Source of the DNA: Methanosaeta sp. UBA80
Lineage (GTDB): Archaea > Halobacteriota > Methanosarcinia > Methanotrichales > Methanotrichaceae
DNA: 16,597 bases
Reading direction: 5' to 3'
NCBI GenBank assembly: GCA_002505805.1
Contig: DAWB01000053.1
Location: 1-16,597 of the forward strand
Part shown: positions 6,362-13,143 of the stretch, piece after piece
Layout of the letters: each line of letters begins with the position of its first letter
Position numbering within the stretch: the first letter of the stretch is position 1
Program-made: the position numbers and the translations under genes
The notes under the pieces: model-generated
Databases searched by the model: none
The model's input: the letters and a program-made list of their open reading frames with translations, nothing else
What the model was told of the DNA's origin: nothing

Positions 6362-8389
6362 CTATCTCCTCCATTCGGCAAGCTCCTGCTTGACTCTATC
6401 TGCATAAGGGCTATCTATCTGCTCATAAATTTGAAGGGCGATTTCGGCTTTCTCGATGGCTTCAGAGTTCTTGCCGAGATCGAAAAGTACTAGACTTGAG
6501 TTGAATAGAGCATTTGCTTCGCCCCTCCTGTCTCCGATCTCTCGGGCGATGATGAGGCGCTGCCCGTAGTGCTCGATGGCCTTTCGGGTCTCGCCCAGGG
6601 CGGCGTAGGCATTGCCCAGGTTGCCCAGATCTAAACCTTCGCTGCTTCGGTCGCCAATCTCGCGGTGGAATTTCAGGATCTGCTTGAAGTGCTCTATAGC
6701 CTGGCGGGGTTCGCCCAGGGCGGCGTAAGCTAGGCCCAGGCTGCCCAGCCATACTCCTTCATCCCTTCTATCGCCGATCTCTCGGGCTATGGCCAGGGCG
6801 TGTTCGTAGAGCTCGATGGCCTGGCGGATCTCGCCCAGGTCGGCGTAGGCCAGGCCCAGGCCTCCCAGGCAGGCTCCTTCGCCCATTCGGTCTCCGATCT
6901 CTCGGGCTATGGCCAGGGCCTGCTCGTAGTGCTCGATGGCCTGGCGGGGCTCGCCCAGGTCGACGTAGGCATTGCCCATGTTGCCCAGATGCGCGCCCTC
7001 CATGCCTCTATCATTTAGCTTTCGAGCGCCAGCCAGAGCCGTCTCCAGCCTGGAAATCAGCTCTAGAGGATGCAGGCGCAGCTCAAGGATATATGGCGAG
7101 TTGAGAATAGAGCTGCATATGTTGGCAGGATTCTTCTTGGCCCACTCCCAGGAGGATTCGATATTCGCCCTTTCCAGATCGAATATCTTCAGGGCGGAAA
7201 TGGGATCACCATTCTGATAAATTTCAGTGGCATTGGAGAGAACATCTCTATAGTGCTCAGAATAGCGCTGCCATGCCTCAGATTCAGAGGCGCTGTCTTC
7301 CTCCTTCTCCAGCAGCCCGAGGGCGAACAGCCTCACCAGATCGTGCAGATGATACTTTCCTTCGCCCTCTTCTGCCGATCCCTCGTAATCAACCAGGCTC
7401 CAGCGCTCCAGCTCTATCAGATTTCTGTGCTCTTCATCTAGACATGCCGCCTCCTCCGCCTGAGCATAGAAATCCGCTGGAAAGATGGACAGAAGCCTGA
7501 AGACTCTGGCCGTCTCCGGTGCAAGTCGGCCATAGCTCAGGCTCAGCTTCGTCACCAGGTCCTCCTCCACTCCCTCCTTGCCTATGATTCCCAGCCTCTT
7601 GCGCTCATCCTGTAATTCCTTAACATATTTTGCGGGGCTGGAGCCGGGGGTGCAGGCCAGGTAGCTTCCGGCGGCTTTCAGAGTCACCGGCAGGCGGCCG
7701 CAGATCCTGGCTATCTCATTCCATATGGGCTCCTCGGCGGGAAGCAGGCCGGGCGAATGGGGTCTGGCGGTCTTGATCAGAAGCTCTCTTGCCTCTTCAA
7801 GTTTCAGGACCTCAAGATCGATGGGGAACACATCCGAGAACGCCAGCTTTCGGCGGGAGGTTATGATCATGCCGCAGGAGGATGGCGGCAGAAGATGCAT
7901 GACCTGCTGATCATCGAGAGCATTGTCCAGGAGCAATAGAACGCTTTTGCCGTCGAGAGTCGAGAGATATATCGATTGAAGCTCCTCCTGGCTCTCCGGA
8001 AGAGGGACTTGGGGATAATAGTAGCGCAGCAGCTTGGACATGGCTTGAGATGGGGTGAGAGGTGTGGCGCTTGTGGCTTGCAGATTGACCATGAGCTGAC
8101 CGTCTTTGTATCGGTCTCGCAGCAGCTCAGCCAGCTTGTAGGCTAGAGCAGTCTTGCCCAGGCCGCCGATGCCGCGCAGACCGATTACAGTCGCGCCTCG
8201 GGTGAAGCCTGCCAGAATTTCGGAGATGAGATCTCCGCGTCCGATGAAATTTCTGGGAGTGGCGGGAATTTGGTGGGGCACAGGGAACTTTTCGATCTGC
8301 TGGATGTAATTGTTATATTGATCTCCAATATGCTGCTCCACCTTTCCGGTGGGATTTATGATGGCTCCTTTAGAATCCCTGAAATCCAT
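6362..8389 (-). CDS. STAND3: motif C - NB-ARC ATPase - 4x TPR
   Basis: A 675-residue NLR-like STAND NTPase, second gene of the operon. The N-terminus carries DFR and motif C (residues 2-23, ending VEQHIGD) followed by a Tyr/Asn/Gln-rich stretch. The NB-ARC domain has Walker A GIGGLGKT (73-80), Walker B LLLLD (D155), GMIITSR (173-179), a GLPL-type GRLPVT (231-236), and an MHD-type LHD (H349-D350). The helical linker carries four 40-residue TPRs (468-627) and a cap ending ADRVKQ then EWRR. The ATG at 8389 has an AGGAGG nine bases upstream; the stop of the CHAT gene is 47 bases away. Its ATPase is closely related to STAND2, but its signalling motif differs, matching only the distal part of the CHAT linker. 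Confidence 0.92.
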   Translation of the reverse strand: MDFRDSKGAIINPTGKVEQHIGDQYNNYIQQIEKFPVPHQIPATPRNFIGRGDLISEILAGFTRGATVIGLRGIGGLGKTALAYKLAELLRDRYKDGQLMVNLQATSATPLTPSQAMSKLLRYYYPQVPLPESQEELQSIYLSTLDGKSVLLLLDNALDDQQVMHLLPPSSCGMIITSRRKLAFSDVFPIDLEVLKLEEARELLIKTARPHSPGLLPAEEPIWNEIARICGRLPVTLKAAGSYLACTPGSSPAKYVKELQDERKRLGIIGKEGVEEDLVTKLSLSYGRLAPETARVFRLLSIFPADFYAQAEEAACLDEEHRNLIELERWSLVDYEGSAEEGEGKYHLHDLVRLFALGLLEKEEDSASESEAWQRYSEHYRDVLSNATEIYQNGDPISALKIFDLERANIESSWEWAKKNPANICSSILNSPYILELRLHPLELISRLETALAGARKLNDRGMEGAHLGNMGNAYVDLGEPRQAIEHYEQALAIAREIGDRMGEGACLGGLGLAYADLGEIRQAIELYEHALAIAREIGDRRDEGVWLGSLGLAYAALGEPRQAIEHFKQILKFHREIGDRSSEGLDLGNLGNAYAALGETRKAIEHYGQRLIIAREIGDRRGEANALFNSSLVLFDLGKNSEAIEKAEIALQIYEQIDSPYADRVKQELAEWRR
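6509..6988 (-). repeat. Four 120-bp TPR-coding repeats (STAND3)
   Basis: Four 40-codon TPR units (residues 468-627) plus a degenerate cap. Consensus and period match the STAND1 and STAND2 arrays, showing that all three arrays descend from one ancestral unit. Confidence 0.92.
8321..8386 (-). other. Shared N-terminal motif C (STAND3 copy)
   Basis: Residues 2-23 of STAND3 align without gaps to residues 144-165 of the CHAT effector: DFR, then G, I, P, V and QH-x-GD at identical spacing (11 of 22 identical). Motif A and most of B are absent, so this receptor shares a different segment of the effector linker from the one shared by STAND1. Confidence 0.75.
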
Positions 8390-8436
8390 TCTCCTGCCCC
8401 TCCTGCTTCTCTTCCTTTGATTTCCCTCACTTGGAA

Positions 8437-9591
8437 TTACTCATCCTCTGGTGGTACAAGCACAATCTTTTCCGGATTGACTCCATTTCTGGTCAGAAGC
8501 TCAGGCTTGTTTTCTTCCGGTATCCCCTCAAGAAGCAATGCCACTATTCCCTGGTCGAAAGCCTGCTTTATCGATCTCCCAAATCCTATCGCCCGATAGA
8601 AGGATGCGGCGAAGGTGATTGCTGCCTCATCTCCTATGGCATCGTTCATTCCGATTGCGCAGTCGATAACCTGGGTGATGGCTTCCGCCTGCTTTTTAGA
8701 ATAGCATGCATTCAGGATCACCAGGCGGATATTGTCCTTCAGCGTCTCGAATAATGCCCTTAGGGCGGCAGGATTAACCGGCTTAGGTGATCCATGACTA
8801 TCCACCAGAATTATTTCGCCCGCTTTGCTGCCATGACCGCTGAAATGCACAATCTGGGGCTTGTGCTGATTGAGCAGCTGCAGCAAATCATCCGGCCGGA
8901 CTGCCCAGGCGGATATCAGGTCCAGGGAATCGCGATATTCGGAGGCCCTGATCTTCTCTGTGACCCCTCTGATCTCCCTGTCCAGCTCCAGAGTCGTGGT
9001 CCCCTTGGGATTTGAAGCCAGGAACAGTGCCTTGATCTTTTTTGACTCATTATCGGAATGAGTGGATTCATTATCCCTGGGAAGTCCGGAAATTACATCT
9101 CCAAAATGCTGGCGGACGGAGGCGCTTGGCTTGTAGATGGTTCCTACAGCGCCTCGAAAATCATTGGCATCGCCTCCTTGAGCTACCGGCCCGTTGAACT
9201 GCCCGGAGAATACCGGACCCTTAACGCTTCCGGCAATGTTGGTCTGCGAGCCATGAACCGTCTGGTTGCGCTGGTCGAATACCGACCCGGCGCTCCCCTT
9301 CTGCAATGCGTCTACCAGCTTCTGGACCGTCCTGGCAAAATCAGGGTCGTCTTCCATCTTCTCTGCCAGCACCGCCTGCAGAGCGCCCTGCCTTGCCTTA
9401 GAATCCGGCTTTTCCTGAGCGCCGGCCAAGGTCTGCTCGGCAAAGGAATCGCCTTTGAACTTATTGGCCACACTCTGGGCCAGATCGCCGACTATTCCAC
9501 CGATCTTCTCTCCCGCCGTCTTGGCCAGGGCGTCCGCTCCTTTCGCCAGGTATGGAGCTGCTATGGCAGCTATGCTGACAGGGTCCAACAT
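8437..9591 (-). CDS. CHAT-domain caspase-like protease effector with shared signalling motifs
   Basis: A 384-residue protein, first gene of the operon. Residues 1-100 form a helical domain: an apolar Ala/Gly-rich N-terminus (LDPVSIAAIAAPYLAKG) and two or three further helices, resembling effector-associated or membrane-acting N-terminal domains of prokaryotic NLR systems. Residues 106-165 form a low-complexity linker with motifs A, B and C. Residues about 186-355 form a CHAT protease, recognised from KALFLASNP, WAVRPDDLLQLLN, the His-loop HFSGHG (catalytic H253) and LNACYS (catalytic C296); both catalytic residues are intact. The ATG at 9591 is chosen because GGAGGAG lies 9 bases upstream; the ATG at 9600 directly abuts that site. 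CHAT proteases cut protein substrates in cell-death systems (family knowledge). The substrate here is unknown; no gasdermin-like gene is in the window. Confidence 0.9.
   Translation of the reverse strand: MLDPVSIAAIAAPYLAKGADALAKTAGEKIGGIVGDLAQSVANKFKGDSFAEQTLAGAQEKPDSKARQGALQAVLAEKMEDDPDFARTVQKLVDALQKGSAGSVFDQRNQTVHGSQTNIAGSVKGPVFSGQFNGPVAQGGDANDFRGAVGTIYKPSASVRQHFGDVISGLPRDNESTHSDNESKKIKALFLASNPKGTTTLELDREIRGVTEKIRASEYRDSLDLISAWAVRPDDLLQLLNQHKPQIVHFSGHGSKAGEIILVDSHGSPKPVNPAALRALFETLKDNIRLVILNACYSKKQAEAITQVIDCAIGMNDAIGDEAAITFAASFYRAIGFGRSIKQAFDQGIVALLLEGIPEENKPELLTRNGVNPEKIVLVPPEDE
9097..9276 (-). other. Effector linker carrying motifs A, B and C
   Basis: Codes for residues 106-165 of the CHAT protein. 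A (106-132): QTVHGSQTNI then GPVFSGQF. B (133-148): GPVAQGGDANDFRGA. C (150-165): TIYKP then VRQHFGD. It is rich in Gly, Asn, Gln, Ser and beta-branched residues and poor in charge. It is the only protein here that holds all three motifs in full; each STAND protein holds a subset at its N-terminus. Confidence 0.85.
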
Positions 9592-9639
9592 TGAAAGCAT
9601 CTCCTCCGATTTGCAGTCTCTTCTGAATGGCCGTTGAAA

Positions 9640-9654
9640 GGATAAATCTTTGCC
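9640..9654 (-). promoter_or_regulatory. Candidate promoter of the CHAT-STAND operon
   Basis: The minus strand reads GGCAAAGATTTATCC: an A/G-rich BRE-like element followed by a TATA-like ATTTATC. It is about 50 bases upstream of the CHAT ATG. A start near 9615-9620 would leave a short leader holding the GGAGGAG site. I saw no better candidate between 9601 and 9768. Confidence 0.4.
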
Positions 9655-9734
9655 GCTAAATGCGAACAGATCCGCCTGACAACAAGCTCTCATCGGCTGC
9701 TCGCCTCAAGCCTAGCCGGAAACCCTCCTCCAAA

Positions 9735-9750
9735 CTTTTCTATACTTTCC
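9735..9750 (+). promoter_or_regulatory. Candidate promoter of the thiamine-binding-type gene
   Basis: CTTTTCTATACTTTCC lies about 25 bases before the ATG at 9769 with no ribosome binding site between, so the transcript would be leaderless. It faces away from the CHAT operon promoter; the 177-base gap is a divergent control region. Confidence 0.35.
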
Positions 9751-9768
9751 CCACCTAAATCATAGTTC

Positions 9769-10059
9769 ATGATAGTAGCTGATTTCTCCATGATCCCTAT
9801 GGGCACCGGCACCAGCGCCTCCCATTACGTCAAAGCCGTCCACGAGGTCCTGAAAAGCTCCGGAGTCAATTTCGTCCCTGGTCCCATGTCCACCTCCCTG
9901 GAGGTTGAGAGCCTGGAAGAGCTCTTCCGGGTGATAGACGCTGCCAATGAGAGGCTCAAGTAAATGGGCGCCCAGAGGATCATCACCAACATCAGAATCG
10001 ACTGCCGTCTGGACAAGGAGATCTCCATCCGCTCCAAGCTGGGGGCGGTGGGGCCATGA
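9769..10059 (+). pseudogene. MTH1187/DUF77 thiamine-binding-type gene with in-frame TAA
   Basis: The first 64 codons (9769-9960) encode the typical start MIVADFSMIPMGTGTS, the YVKAVHEVLK helix, GPMSTSLE and the second helix of the MTH1187 family, small ferredoxin-like-fold proteins reported to bind thiamine-type ligands as multimers. An in-frame TAA (9961-9963) interrupts it. The same frame then resumes directly with ATG and MGAQRIITNIRID, the family's last strand, and ends at TGA 10057-10059. Ignoring the TAA gives about 96 residues, the usual length. This is one base change in a Glu, Gln or Lys codon, a sequencing error, or a split gene in which ribosomes restart at the adjacent ATG. Both flanks are otherwise intact, so any inactivation is very recent. 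Confidence 0.75.
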
Positions 10060-10379
10060 ATGCCACCGGCAGGGCCTGCCCCTTCGTTGATGGAAGGGTG
10101 TGCCTGCAAGAGGGCTGCATGGCCTGGCTGGAGGGCGGCTGCAGCCTGATCCAATCCGACGGGGGTGGCAGCGCCTTCGAGCAGAAGCTCAAGGCAGCAG
10201 CGCCTCTGATGTACCGCTCCCTCCTGGATCTGGTCCGGATCATGGAGGAGACCTCAAGGGATTGCACCAGGTGCGGCCCGGAGCTGTGGAACTACGCCCA
10301 GCAGGCGAGAGCCAGCCTGCTCGACGAGCTGATACGCTCCGAGCTGGCCGGGGCGGGGATAAAGGGAGGATGTGATTGA
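10056..10379 (+). CDS. Small cysteine-rich protein, putative metal or Fe-S binding
   Basis: A 107-residue protein whose ATG overlaps the previous TGA (ATGA), suggesting translational coupling to the thiamine-binding-type gene. An N-terminal Cys cluster, C8-x7-C16-x4-C21-x7-C29 (ACPFVDGRVCLQEGC then W and GGC), is followed by a helical region and a CxxC pair (C70, C73). The spacing suggests a Zn or Fe-S site. I do not recognise the family. If the upstream TAA ends translation, ribosomes would stop about 95 bases before this start and coupling would fail. It is convergent with the antiporter operon. Confidence 0.7.
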   Translation: MNATGRACPFVDGRVCLQEGCMAWLEGGCSLIQSDGGGSAFEQKLKAAAPLMYRSLLDLVRIMEETSRDCTRCGPELWNYAQQARASLLDELIRSELAGAGIKGGCD

Positions 10380-10417
10380 TCATCCCCGGAAAAACGGATG
10401 GAGCGAGCGGCAAAACA

Positions 10418-11413
10418 TCAGGCCCGGAATAGTGCCAGCCAGAGCAGATAGATGAGATAGGCGGCGACGCCAAGCCCGCCCTCCAGGCGGGAGATGCGCT
10501 TGCCGCTCCAGAAGACGGGCACACACGCCAGAGCCACCCCGGCCATGAGGGGAATATCCAGCATCAAAAGCTGGCGCTCCACCAGCAGACCGCCTGGCGT
10601 GGCCATGCAGGTGAGCCCCAGGATCACCAGAATATTGTAAATGCTGCTGCCGAGCAGGTTGCCCACGGCCACATCCCTCTCGTTTCTGATGGTGGCTATG
10701 GCAGTGGTGACCAGCTCCGGAGAGGATGTGCCTATGGCCACCACCGTCAGCCCGATTATGGCCTCCGAGACCTGGAGAGACCGGGCCAACTCCACCGCTC
10801 CGTGCACAGCCCAATGGGCTCCTATCACCGATATCCCCATTCCGGCGGCGAGCAGCAGGGCATTGTTCAGCCGGGCCCGACTGCCGTCCCTTTTCGGCCC
10901 GGCCTGACAGCTCACCTCCAAACCACCTGCGCACATGTCCTCGAACTCCTCCTCCACGGCAGCCGACTCATGCCGGCGCAAAAGCAGTATGGTGTAGAGG
11001 ATGGCCCCGGCCAAAAGCACAATCCCATCCCCGGCTGAGAGGATGCCGTCCCATGCCAGGCCGGCCATAAGGCCCGCTGCAAGGATCATCATGGGCAGAT
11101 CCAGCTTGATCACCTGAAGATGCAGTTCCAAAGGCCTGAAAAGGGCGCTTAAGCCCAGAATGAAAAGGATATTGACCATATTGGTGCCGGCAATATTGCC
11201 CACCGCAATCGAGCCGCTGCCCTCCAGGCCGGCGGTAATGCCCACGGCCAGCTCAGGTACACTGGTTCCGATGGAGACAACGGTGAGGCCGATGACCAGA
11301 GGCCGGATCCCCATCAATGCGGCAAACCTTGCCCCGCCCCGCAAAACCATCTCTGCGCCGATTATGAGGGCAGCTAGGCCCGCCAGAAAGAGCATCAATC
11401 CGCCCGTGTCCAT
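10418..11413 (-). CDS. CaCA-family Na+/Ca2+ exchanger-like antiporter (YrbG type)
   Basis: A 331-residue membrane protein with about 10 hydrophobic segments and the two inverted alpha-repeats of the Ca2+:cation antiporter family. Alpha-1 is GLTVVSIGTSVPEL (42-55, acidic E54) then GNIAGTNMVNI. Alpha-2 is GLTVVAIGTSSPEL (221-234, E233) then GNLLGSSIYNI. A hydrophilic cytoplasmic loop with an EEEFED cluster (about 150-180) separates the halves. AGGAG lies 6 bases before the ATG at 11413. It is the second gene of an operon with the NhaP2-like antiporter (28-base gap). Cation specificity (Ca2+ versus another) cannot be read from the sequence. A T5 run on the minus strand near 10391-10395 may help terminate it. 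Confidence 0.9.
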   Translation of the reverse strand: MDTGGLMLFLAGLAALIIGAEMVLRGGARFAALMGIRPLVIGLTVVSIGTSVPELAVGITAGLEGSGSIAVGNIAGTNMVNILFILGLSALFRPLELHLQVIKLDLPMMILAAGLMAGLAWDGILSAGDGIVLLAGAILYTILLLRRHESAAVEEEFEDMCAGGLEVSCQAGPKRDGSRARLNNALLLAAGMGISVIGAHWAVHGAVELARSLQVSEAIIGLTVVAIGTSSPELVTTAIATIRNERDVAVGNLLGSSIYNILVILGLTCMATPGGLLVERQLLMLDIPLMAGVALACVPVFWSGKRISRLEGGLGVAAYLIYLLWLALFRA

Positions 11414-11427
11414 CGATTCTCCTGCCC

Positions 11428-11453
11428 CTTATGCCTCCACCTTATGCCTCCAG
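11428..11453 (-). repeat. 13-base tandem duplication across the antiporter stop codon
   Basis: CTTATGCCTCCA occurs twice at 13-base spacing (plus strand), covering the TAA at 11442-11444 of the NhaP2-like gene and the spacer. It changes the junction but not the downstream frame. It is probably replication slippage. Confidence 0.7.
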
Positions 11454-12929
11454 CTGATCCGGTGGATTCGCTTTTTCTTTCTTTTCCACCAGCTGCCTGA
11501 GCATCTCCAGAGACTGGCCGCCGGACTGAACGGTCAGACGGTCTCCTGCCCGCAGTACAGTACTCCCAACCGGACGCATGGGATGGCCGTCTCTCCTCAA
11601 GACTGCAATCCAGGTGTCATCGGGAATATTGAGATCGGCAATCTGCCTGCCTTCCGCCGCACTTCCCGGAAAAACCTTCAGCTTGAACAGCGACTCCCAG
11701 GCTTCCTTCTCCTGCTTTGCCGCTATCTCCGGCTGGATTTCCAGCGGCATGTCCAGGCCCAGGCGGCGGGCCAGGAAGGGTATGGTGGAGCCCTGCAACA
11801 GAACCGAGGCCAAAACCACGAAGAACACCACATTGAAGATCATATCCGCCTTTCCCACGCCGGATATGAGGGGGAATGTGGCCAGAATGATAGGAACCGA
11901 GCCCCGCAGGCCCACCCAGGAGATCAGAACTCTCTCCTTGAGAGACATCTGCCGGAAAGGCAATAGGCATAAAAGCACGCTGATAGGCCGGGCCATGAAC
12001 ATGAGGACGAAGCAGATGAAAAGGGAGATGCCCGCCACCGGGATCAGCCTGGTTGGATAAACCAGCAGCCCCAGGGTAAGGAACATGGCTATCTGCATCA
12101 GCCAGGCCACGCTGTCATGGTAATGCATTAAACTGCGCTTGTGGATGAAGGAGTGGTTGGCCAGGGCCAGGCCGGCCAGATATACGGCAAGAAAGCCATT
12201 GCCTCCCAGAATGGAGGTGACGGTGTAGGTGACAAGCACTAGGGATATGGTCAGAACGGGATAAAGCCCCTCGTAATCCAGGCGGATGCGATTGATGAGG
12301 TAGGCCATGCTTCTGCCTGAAATAATGCCAAACACTGCACCCAACGCCATCTGCTGGGCGAACATGGGCATCAAGGCCGTGGGCGAGGTGACCTGGCCCA
12401 TTATGAGGCCGATAAGAGAGGTGGTGAGAAAGATAGCCATGGGATCATTGCTGCCCGACTCCAGCTCCAGGAGCGGCCTGAGGTCACCCTTCAGGCTGAT
12501 CTGCTTGGACCGGAGAATGGAAAAGACCGCCGCTGCATCGGTGGAGGAGATGATGGCAGCTAAAAGCATGGCCTCCAGCATGGTAAAGTCCAGGACATAG
12601 AAAGCCGCATATGCCACAATGGCAGCGGTGAGGATGACTCCTAGGGTGGATAGAATCGCCCCTCTCCATAGTACCGACTTAGCCTCTTTCCACTTGGTGT
12701 CCAGGCCGCCGGAAAATAAGATGAAGATCAGAGCCAGGGTTCCCAGGGACTGGGCCAGCCAGGGACTGTCGAAGTAGATTCCTCCCGGCCCGTCCGAGCC
12801 GGCCAGCATGCCTATGGCCAAGAACAGCACCAGGGTGGGCACCCCCAGCTGGGTGGATGCCTTGCTGGAAATTACGCTCAGGAGCAGGAGCACTGCCACC
12901 CCCAGGAGAATGTACTCGAATAGGGCCAT
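11442..12929 (-). CDS. NhaP2/CvrA-type cation:proton antiporter with RCK_C domain
   Basis: A 495-residue CPA1-family antiporter. About 12-13 hydrophobic segments span residues 1-390, with the conserved TDAAAV (D131) and ESGSNDP (N161-D162, the ion-binding pair) motifs. A cytoplasmic TrkA-C (RCK_C) regulatory domain follows at about 415-482, with a GRQIADLNIPDD start and an RAGDRLTV strand. This layout matches K+(Na+)/H+ antiporters of the NhaP2 group that extrude cations and regulate pH and volume at the cell membrane. The ATG at 12929 has only a purine-rich AAAGGAC just before it. It is first in the operon; the CaCA antiporter follows 28 bases downstream. Confidence 0.9.
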   Translation of the reverse strand: MALFEYILLGVAVLLLLSVISSKASTQLGVPTLVLFLAIGMLAGSDGPGGIYFDSPWLAQSLGTLALIFILFSGGLDTKWKEAKSVLWRGAILSTLGVILTAAIVAYAAFYVLDFTMLEAMLLAAIISSTDAAAVFSILRSKQISLKGDLRPLLELESGSNDPMAIFLTTSLIGLIMGQVTSPTALMPMFAQQMALGAVFGIISGRSMAYLINRIRLDYEGLYPVLTISLVLVTYTVTSILGGNGFLAVYLAGLALANHSFIHKRSLMHYHDSVAWLMQIAMFLTLGLLVYPTRLIPVAGISLFICFVLMFMARPISVLLCLLPFRQMSLKERVLISWVGLRGSVPIILATFPLISGVGKADMIFNVVFFVVLASVLLQGSTIPFLARRLGLDMPLEIQPEIAAKQEKEAWESLFKLKVFPGSAAEGRQIADLNIPDDTWIAVLRRDGHPMRPVGSTVLRAGDRLTVQSGGQSLEMLRQLVEKKEKANPPDQLEA

Positions 12930-13117
12930 GTCCTTTTTTCTTTATCTCTTCGGGGGCATTTCAGTCTTTCCCAATGGACAGATCCGGAAATGGACTAGAC
13001 AATAGGCTTTTCATGTAACCTGTTGGCCTTTTGCCGGCCGTCATTGGCTGAGGAGAGAGAATCTTGAGAGTCAAAATGGATAGACCGGCGAGTTGCAGGT
13101 CTTAATGACGAAATATC
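12930..13117. other. Intergenic region before the antiporter operon
   Basis: This gap must hold the antiporter promoter on the minus strand. TATA-like candidates such as CCGATATTTCG (near 13108-13118) and the AT-rich stretch at about 13005-13015 are present, but neither is convincing. I see no ORF or RNA gene. Confidence 0.3.
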
Positions 13118-13143
13118 GGAAAAAAGAGAAAAAAGAGAAAAAA
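13118..13143 (-). terminator. Triple T6 archaeal terminator
   Basis: Directly after the TGA of the secreted-protein gene, the minus strand carries three T6 tracts separated by CTC, with no hairpin. This is the oligo-T termination signal of archaeal RNA polymerase in tandem, and an argument that the host is archaeal. Confidence 0.7.

Noticed and set aside
1830..9591. Many plus-strand ORFs of 60-180 codons opposite the STAND and CHAT genes
   Set aside because: They are antisense to clear coding frames. Their repetitive sequences (AQVxxGxAQV types) mirror the TPR repeats, and they lack ribosome sites.
9592..9693. 34-residue N-terminal extension of the CHAT protein (MRACCQ start)
   Set aside because: The optimally placed GGAGGAG points to the ATG at 9591, and the extension would include the promoter candidate.
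9961..9963. Pyrrolysine or selenocysteine readthrough of the stop in the MTH1187-type gene
   Set aside because: The codon is TAA. Pyrrolysine uses TAG and selenocysteine TGA.
10380..10934. 184-codon minus-strand ORF inside the CaCA antiporter gene
   Set aside because: It is in another frame of a clear antiporter gene and has a low-complexity Gly/Arg/His composition typical of a GC-rich shadow frame.
13025..13039. GGCC...GGCC inverted sequence as a hairpin or operator
   Set aside because: The stem is only 4 bp of a self-complementary word, which is expected by chance in this GC-rich DNA.
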